From Flavobacteriaceae bacterium UBA3611 (lineage in GTDB: Bacteria; Bacteroidota; Bacteroidia; Flavobacteriales; Flavobacteriaceae): DNA of 64,000 bases. The position numbers were made by a program, and so were the translations under genes. This document shows positions 59,631 to 64,000 of the stretch, one piece after another (the stretch's first letter is position 1; each line of letters begins with the position of its first letter). The notes beneath the pieces are model-generated. The model searched no databases, was not told the DNA's origin, and saw only the letters and a program-made list of their open reading frames with translations. The DNA is taken from NCBI GenBank assembly GCA_002375495.1, contig DFLU01000010.1, positions 128,569-192,568 of the forward strand, given 5' to 3'.

Positions 59631-60323
59631 CTATGTGATATTTAAGGTAGACATTCCGCCATCTACGCCTAATACTTGTCCGGTCATCCATGAAGATTGC
59701 TCAGAGAGCAGAAAGGTAGCCATATTTGCGATATCTGCAGCGGCGCCCACTCGCTTTAAAGGGTGGCGATCTCCCATCTTTTCTTTCTTACCGTCGCTAT
59801 TTAACAATCTCCCCGCTAGCGGAGTATCGGTAAGTGACGGGGCGATTACATTTACCCTAAAGTTTGGCGCATATTCTGCAGCCAACGCCTTTGCAAAGCC
59901 TTCAATGGCTCCCTTAGAAGCAGCTACACTGGTATGGAAAGGCATGCCTATTTGCACCGCAACGGTACTGAAAAAAACGAGGCTTGCCTGCTCGGCATTT
60001 TTTAACTTGGGCAATAACGCCTTGACAACGTTTACCAACGATACAAAATTGATCTGTAAGTCGTCCATAAAAGCTTCTTCAGATAGCGTTTTAAAGGGCT
60101 TTAAGTTTATGCTTCCAGGACAGTATACCAAGCCGTCGATAGTGTCTGGCAGTTCTAATGTGTTGGCAGCATCTTTTGTAACATCAAAGGGAAGATGGGT
60201 TACGTTTTCAGGAATTTGTTCATTTGTTCTGGAAGCTATGTACACTGCACAGTCATTTTGAAGCTGTGTAGCAATTTCTAATCCAATTCCGTAGGAACCT
60301 CCAATAAGCAGTATGTTTTTCAT
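59631..60323 (-). CDS. Short-chain dehydrogenase/reductase lacking the catalytic Tyr
   Basis: 230 residues. NILLIGGSYGIGLEIATQL is the Rossmann NAD(P)-binding motif. The active site normally reads YxxxK; here it is SVAASK (V133, K137), so Tyr is Val. FFSTVAV holds a Ser/Thr pair (S119, T120). The end AEYAPNFRVNVIAPSLTDTP is SDR-like. It may bind cofactor without normal catalysis, or use another residue. Between SRPBCC and photolyase in the run; its ATG overlaps the SRPBCC stop by four bases (60320-60323). Confidence 0.85.
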   Translation of the reverse strand: MKNILLIGGSYGIGLEIATQLQNDCAVYIASRTNEQIPENVTHLPFDVTKDAANTLELPDTIDGLVYCPGSINLKPFKTLSEEAFMDDLQINFVSLVNVVKALLPKLKNAEQASLVFFSTVAVQIGMPFHTSVAASKGAIEGFAKALAAEYAPNFRVNVIAPSLTDTPLAGRLLNSDGKKEKMGDRHPLKRVGAAADIANMATFLLSEQSSWMTGQVLGVDGGMSTLNIT

Positions 60324-60799
60324 GTTGTTTCGTTTAGTTCGCCAAATAATTCAATCAGTTTTGTACGACGATATTCAAAAATTTCATTCAGTTTAGGTTT
60401 TACCAAGAATGGGTGCACCAATTGCCCCAGCCAGCCAAAAGGCACTTTATAGTCAATTATGTCTTCCATTTCAACACCTCCATCAATTTCTTTTATAAAA
60501 TGCTTGTGGTGCCAAAGTGCGTAGGGTCCAAACCGTTGTTCGTCTACAAAATAAGTATTGTCTTTTACATGGGTGATTTCGGTTACCCATTTGGTTTTGA
60601 TACCTAGTACTGGGGTTACAATATATTGTATGATCTGGCCGGCATACATAGGTCTATCGGCACCCGATAGAATATAGAAACCCATATAATCTGGTGTTAT
60701 GACTTTTAAATTTTTGGGATCTGAGAGGAAATCCCAAGCTTGTTCAACCGTTATCGGAAGTTTCTGTTTTGCGTGAAGTGTATAAATTTTCAAGAGCAA
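60320..60799 (-). CDS. SRPBCC (helix-grip) ligand-binding protein
   Basis: 159 residues. LPITVEQAWDFLSDPKNLKVITPDYMGFYIL is the usual opening of a START-type helix-grip fold; the long C-terminal helix is present (LVKPKLNEIFEYRRTKLIELF). No signal peptide. Such genes stand next to photolyase and SDR in many Bacteroidota and Proteobacteria, where a role in light or membrane-stress protection has been suggested. First gene of the three-gene minus-strand run. Confidence 0.83.
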   Translation of the reverse strand: MLLKIYTLHAKQKLPITVEQAWDFLSDPKNLKVITPDYMGFYILSGADRPMYAGQIIQYIVTPVLGIKTKWVTEITHVKDNTYFVDEQRFGPYALWHHKHFIKEIDGGVEMEDIIDYKVPFGWLGQLVHPFLVKPKLNEIFEYRRTKLIELFGELNETT

Positions 60800-61042
60800 T
60801 TGGTTTAGGCCTTAAAAATACATTTTGTTGAACAGAATATCACATTACTTAAACAAACATTAACATAATCACGGTGATGCTTCAACTAAACATGCTGCTT
60901 TGTGAAAATTTCAGAAGTGATAGAACTAGAAGTTTGTAAAGTACACCAAAAACAATACTATGGATGAGAATTCGAAACGCAAAAAGTTATGAGTCATCTG
61001 GAGAGACGACTTGCAAACTATAGGTCTACTGTAGCATAAGAC
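60800..61042. other. Non-coding gap upstream of the SRPBCC gene
   Basis: About 240 bases with AT-rich sequence and only very short frames. I see no hairpin terminator, tRNA or riboswitch. It may contain the promoter of the SRPBCC-SDR-photolyase run on the minus strand, but no good TAnnTTTG box is visible. Confidence 0.4.
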
Positions 61043-61159
61043 CTATTTACGGGCAGAAACCATTCTGCGGTTCATACGTAGGAGTCTATATAAATTGACA
61101 TCCCTTTTTACTGCAGGAAGGTTTTTAAATCCGAATAATTTTTTGATGAATCGTAGCAT
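61043..61159 (-). CDS. Possible 38-residue basic protein
   Basis: A short frame on the minus strand, MLRFIKKLFGF at the start and RLLRMNRRMVSARK at the end. It is very basic, with no acidic cluster and no cysteine. It sits alone in the 440-base gap before the aquaporin gene. The amino-acid pattern looks like a real small protein rather than random translation, but I have no homologue in mind. Confidence 0.4.
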   Translation of the reverse strand: MLRFIKKLFGFKNLPAVKRDVNLYRLLRMNRRMVSARK

Positions 61160-61239
61160 CTCTTTCTTTTTTATGTAAAAATACTACAGAAAATTACTAC
61201 AAGTCAATACCGAAGCGTAAGATTAACAGTTATTTAGCA

Positions 61240-61899
61240 CTAATCGTCACAACATTGTTCGTCTTTCACCAATTTACAACTAATCACCGCCAATATACTA
61301 CCAACAACGGGAGCAGTTAAATAGAGCCACAGATGTTGTAGGTTTCCAGAAACTAGTGCTGGCGCTAACGAACGTGCAGGATTCATAGACGCTCCTGTAA
61401 TGGGACCTGCAAATAGTGCTTCTAAAAGAACCACACTACCTATAGCAATACCTGCAATAACACCAATTTCTTTAGAGCCCGTTGAGACGTTGATGATCAC
61501 TACCATTAGGAAAAAAGTAAGAATAACTTCAAAGATGAATACCTTCAGCACAGCTATCTGCGGAAGGGTGGTACCCAACAATTCATTGTCTGGAAACAAA
61601 TACAGTAATAGTAAGCTGGCTAAAATAGCTCCGACAACTTGTGCAAGTACGTACAACGGCACTTCTTTCCATGGAAATTTTTTTGCATACGCAAACGCAA
61701 TCGTTACTGCAGGGTTAATATGTGCCCCGCTAATATCACCAAATGCATAGATCATACCCATAACAATTAAACCGAAGGTAATCGCAATACCAGGATGGGT
61801 TACCGTGCCTCCTGTAAATTCGTTGATAACAATGGCGCCCGTACCACAAAAAACAAGCGCAAAGGTGCCGATAAGTTCGGCGATCATTCGTTTTGTCAT
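61240..61899 (-). CDS. Aquaporin (MIP family)
   Basis: 219 residues and six membrane segments. The two NPA motifs are in SGAHINPAVTIAFA and GASMNPARSLAPAL. It lets water, and possibly small uncharged solutes, cross the inner membrane; AqpZ-like by size, but the selectivity filter cannot be judged safely. The C-terminus ends EQCCDD. The promoter box TACATTTG ends four bases before the ATG, so translation may begin at the next Met (M5, TKRMIAELIGTF) with a short leader, or from a leaderless mRNA. Confidence 0.92.
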   Translation of the reverse strand: MTKRMIAELIGTFALVFCGTGAIVINEFTGGTVTHPGIAITFGLIVMGMIYAFGDISGAHINPAVTIAFAYAKKFPWKEVPLYVLAQVVGAILASLLLLYLFPDNELLGTTLPQIAVLKVFIFEVILTFFLMVVIINVSTGSKEIGVIAGIAIGSVVLLEALFAGPITGASMNPARSLAPALVSGNLQHLWLYLTAPVVGSILAVISCKLVKDEQCCDD

Positions 61900-61903
61900 G
61901 CTA

Positions 61904-61911
61904 CAAATGTA
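61904..61911 (-). promoter_or_regulatory. Promoter -7 element for the aquaporin gene
   Basis: Plus strand CAAATGTA reads TACATTTG on the minus strand. Its end is four bases from the first ATG. Confidence 0.6.
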
Positions 61912-61971
61912 CGATACCTTTTGTAACCCTTTTTTAAGTTTTTGTTAACTGTTTGGGAGTGAGTAGGATTG

Positions 61972-61979
61972 TACCTTCG
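61972..61979 (+). promoter_or_regulatory. Possible promoter -7 element for the DUF2911 gene
   Basis: TACCTTCG is a one-base variant of TAnnTTTG, with TTTG at 61952-61955 (16-base gap). It lies inside a longer open frame that starts at 61969, supporting the later ATG at 62008. Confidence 0.45.
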
Positions 61980-62007
61980 TAAAAACCTTAAACACACATT
62001 ATATCTC

Positions 62008-62853
62008 ATGAAAAAATTACTTTTATTTATCTGTGCCATAGTTACTTCGGTAGCTGTACAAGCACAACTACAAACACCAGCTCCGAGTCCGTTTCAAAAA
62101 ATTGAACAGAAGGTGGGACTTACCGATGTTACGTTAGAATACTCGAGACCATCAATGAAAGGACGAACCATTTTTGGAGGTTTGGTACCTTATGACAACG
62201 TTTGGCGTACCGGCGCTAATGCCAATACCAAAATTACGTTTAGTGACGACGTAATAATTGGAGGAAAGACCGTAAAGGCAGGTTCGTATGCTATTTATAC
62301 AAAACCTGGAATGCAAAGTTGGGATGTTATGTTTTATACAGACAGCAACAATTGGGGTACTCCTCAAAAATGGGACGAAAGTAAAGTAGCGGCCACTGTA
62401 AAAGCACAAGTGTATCCGATGCCAATGGCTATTGAAACATTTACGATGACATTTGATGATGTTGCTAGTGATTCAGCAAACCTTGGAATTTTATGGGATA
62501 AAACCTATGTTGGTGTTCCGATAAAATTTGAAACAGACAAGATGGTTTCAGCCAGTATCGATAAAGTAATGAACGGCCCCGGCGCGAACGAATATTACCA
62601 AGCGGCCGTATATTACCTAGAATCTGGAAAAGATATCAATAAGGCAAAGACGTGGATTGACAAAGCAATCGAAATGCGTGCTGAGCCTGCATTCTGGTAC
62701 CACAGACAACAATCACTTATCTATGCTAAAGCAGGTGACAAAAAAGGTGCGATCAATGCAGCTAAAAAATCATTATCACTGGCGCAAGAAGCTGGAAACG
62801 ATGATTATGTTGCCTTAAACACCAAGAGTTTAAAAGAGTGGGGAGCCATGTAG
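62008..62853 (+). CDS. DUF2911 domain protein with TPR-like tail
   Basis: 281 residues. The ATG at 62008 is followed by the signal peptide KKLLLFICAIVTSVAVQAQ; the longer frame (MYLRKNLKHTLYL) is probably not used. DUF2911 covers about 25-165: LEYSRPSMKGRTIFGGLVPYDNVWRTGANANTKITFSDDV and YAIYTKPGMQSWDVMFY. The C-terminal third (195-281) is helical with TPR-like repeats (YYLESGKDINKAKTWIDKAIEM, then AKAGDKKGAINAAKKSLSLA). It is probably periplasmic or surface-attached. A terminator follows. Confidence 0.86.
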   Translation: MKKLLLFICAIVTSVAVQAQLQTPAPSPFQKIEQKVGLTDVTLEYSRPSMKGRTIFGGLVPYDNVWRTGANANTKITFSDDVIIGGKTVKAGSYAIYTKPGMQSWDVMFYTDSNNWGTPQKWDESKVAATVKAQVYPMPMAIETFTMTFDDVASDSANLGILWDKTYVGVPIKFETDKMVSASIDKVMNGPGANEYYQAAVYYLESGKDINKAKTWIDKAIEMRAEPAFWYHRQQSLIYAKAGDKKGAINAAKKSLSLAQEAGNDDYVALNTKSLKEWGAM

Positions 62854-62877
62854 GTTTCTATTCTTATAACATATGAC

Positions 62878-62908
62878 AAACGCTTCCAATCGGGAGCGTT
62901 TTTTTATG
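62878..62908 (+). terminator. Rho-independent terminator after the DUF2911 gene
   Basis: AAACGCTTCC and GGGAGCGTTT with loop AATC, then seven T. It overlaps the stop end of the convergent HsdR_N-like gene. Confidence 0.83.
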
Positions 62909-63350
62909 CCGTATATGCAGGTATATCGCGTAAAAACACGTAACGTTCCTGCTGGTAGTCCAATTGGCAGAAATAATGGGTGAGGCCGTTGGTCACCATT
63001 AAATAGGTAGCATTTGTCACCAAATTATACCTCGCAATCTGGTCGAAGGTGTCTTGACCTATTCGTACCGAAGGTGCTTTACATTCTACAATTAGGTGTA
63101 TGCTGCCGTCTGGATTAAAAACTAATACATCGTATCTTTTCTTGGTCCCGTTCAGTAGCAACTGTTTTTCAACATTTACGTGTGATTTAGGATAGTTTTT
63201 TTCTGAAAGCAGAAACTGCACAACATGCTGTCGTACCCATTCTTCGGGTGTGAGTACCACAAATTTTTTTCTGATTTCATCAAAAATGAGACGGTTGTTT
63301 TCGTTACTTTTGAAACGGAACGAATAACTATTGAATTCGAGTGGTTGCAT
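62904..63350 (-). CDS. HsdR_N-like protein (orphan type I restriction N-terminal domain)
   Basis: 148 residues from M7. KKFVVLTPEEWVRQHVVQFLL, then KRYDVLVFNPDGSIHLIVECKAPS (PD-ExK-type nuclease motif with D, E and K) and FDQIARYNLVTNATYLMVTNG are as in the HsdR N-terminal nuclease domain. It is not next to hsdM or hsdS, so it is a stand-alone, probably single-domain protein, common in Bacteroidota. An upstream frame adds six codons (to 63368). Divergent with holA, 54 bases between. Confidence 0.83.
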   Translation of the reverse strand: MQPLEFNSYSFRFKSNENNRLIFDEIRKKFVVLTPEEWVRQHVVQFLLSEKNYPKSHVNVEKQLLLNGTKKRYDVLVFNPDGSIHLIVECKAPSVRIGQDTFDQIARYNLVTNATYLMVTNGLTHYFCQLDYQQERYVFLRDIPAYTA

Positions 63351-63404
63351 TGCTGTAAAATTACGCATTGTAATACTTTCAAACTGAAATCTCCTAACAA
63401 TTTT

Positions 63405-64000
63405 ATGCCGTTAGATAAAGCGAAATCTATCATTGCCGATATCAGAAAAGGGAACATTGCACCCATCTATTTTTTGATGGGCGACGAACCGTATTATATT
63501 GATGGCATTTCAAAATTTATTGAAGAATCGATCCTTTCCGAAGAAGAAAGAGGCTTTAACCAAATGGTTCTCTACGGAAGGGATGTAAGTATAGACGATA
63601 TTGTGGGCAACGCCAAACGGTATCCCATGATGGCCGAGCGGCAGGTGGTGATTGTAAAAGAAGCCCAAGATCTATCACGTACCATTGAGAATTTAGTGCC
63701 GTATGCCGAGAATCCGCAACCAACCACTGTGTTGGTGCTGTGTTACAAGTACAAAAAGTTAGATGCGCGTAAAAAATTGGCTAAAACACTAAAGAAAAGC
63801 GGGGTGATTTTTGAAAGTAAGAAATTGTATGACAATCAGGTGCCAGAGTGGATACAACGGGTTTTGTCTGCAAAAGGATACACTATTACCCCCAAAGCTG
63901 CACAAATGCTTACCGAGTTTCTGGGCAATGATCTCAGCAAAATATCGAACGAGCTAGAAAAATTGCAATTGGTCATTAAACCTGAGCAACAGATTAGTCC
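63405..64000 (+). CDS. holA: DNA polymerase III subunit delta (HolA), 3' end outside the window
   Basis: The first 198 residues are seen. MPLDKAKSIIADIRKGNIAPIYFLMGDEPYYIDGISKFIEESIL is the usual delta N-terminus, then RYPMMAERQVVIVKEAQDL and FLGNDLSKISNELEKL. As part of the clamp loader it opens the beta sliding clamp. The frame is open to the edge of the window; about 130-150 residues should follow. It is divergent from the HsdR_N-like gene. Confidence 0.93.
   Translation, partial: MPLDKAKSIIADIRKGNIAPIYFLMGDEPYYIDGISKFIEESILSEEERGFNQMVLYGRDVSIDDIVGNAKRYPMMAERQVVIVKEAQDLSRTIENLVPYAENPQPTTVLVLCYKYKKLDARKKLAKTLKKSGVIFESKKLYDNQVPEWIQRVLSAKGYTITPKAAQMLTEFLGNDLSKISNELEKLQLVIKPEQQIS

Noticed and set aside
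60961..61062. Very short plus-strand frames starting MDENSKRKKL and MSHLERRLA
   Set aside because: They are 10 and 15 codons long with no supporting promoter or motif.
62904..63350. Part of a type I restriction-modification system
   Set aside because: No hsdM, hsdS or helicase part of HsdR is next to it; neighbours are housekeeping genes, so it is a stand-alone domain protein.

Overview
The window is a piece of ordinary chromosome from a member of the Bacteroidota, most likely a marine-type Flavobacteriaceae (the genus cannot be fixed from sequence alone). The reasons are: many promoters of the TAnnTTTG type, some with TTTG about 19 bases upstream; few Shine-Dalgarno sites and several TTG starts; a protein with a type IX secretion sorting tail; and families typical of this group (DUF4290, DUF4252, DUF2911, DUF6495-like, half-size TSUP, CarB without its allosteric domain). 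I see no prophage, insertion sequence, CRISPR array, plasmid gene or rRNA. There is one tRNA.

Layout. 1-9.6 kb: mtaB, a 1221-residue outer-membrane lipoprotein with phosphatase-like and kinase-like parts, a small acetyltransferase, an alpha/beta hydrolase, a lytic transglycosylase, a half TSUP transporter, a thioredoxin-like protein and a TPR protein. 9.7-15.6 kb: rpmH, carB, a blue-copper protein with a T9SS tail, and rmuC with two small membrane proteins. 15.6-21 kb: a vitamin B12 uptake locus in which btuF-C-D-like genes diverge from a cobalamin riboswitch that controls a btuB-like receptor. 21-24.7 kb: an S41 protease and a sigma factor / anti-sigma / two-DUF4252 unit. 24.7-31.3 kb: purB, a sirtuin lacking zinc cysteines, trmH, rdgB and small proteins. 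31.5-42.9 kb: DEAD-box helicase, aldehyde dehydrogenase, rlmH, nadC, yihY, priA and a LytTR regulator. 43.1-48.9 kb: rpsF-rpsR-rplI, a 108-bp tandem repeat array, a MacB-type permease, hisS, tRNA-Met and repeat-rich non-coding DNA. 48.8-57.3 kb: an aminotransferase, yqgE, hup, fmt, recQ, a P-loop kinase-like protein, DUF493, DUF4290 and murA. 57.3-64 kb: a coiled-coil membrane protein, a ferredoxin-like protein, a SRPBCC-SDR-photolyase operon, an aquaporin, a DUF2911 protein, an HsdR_N-like protein and the start of holA, which runs off the window.

Most genes are housekeeping (translation, tRNA modification, DNA repair and replication, nucleotide and cofactor synthesis, cell wall). I found no convincing new multigene system. 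The best leads are proteins whose catalytic residues are missing or swapped (the 1221-residue protein, the sirtuin, MurA with Asp for Cys, an SDR without its Tyr, a thioredoxin-like protein with one Cys) and several repeat structures: a strict 108-bp array, a heptamer array next to rmuC, duplicated hairpin modules after the tRNA, and a GC-rich element present twice. Coordinates were read by eye from the sequence; family assignments come from motif recognition without database searches.
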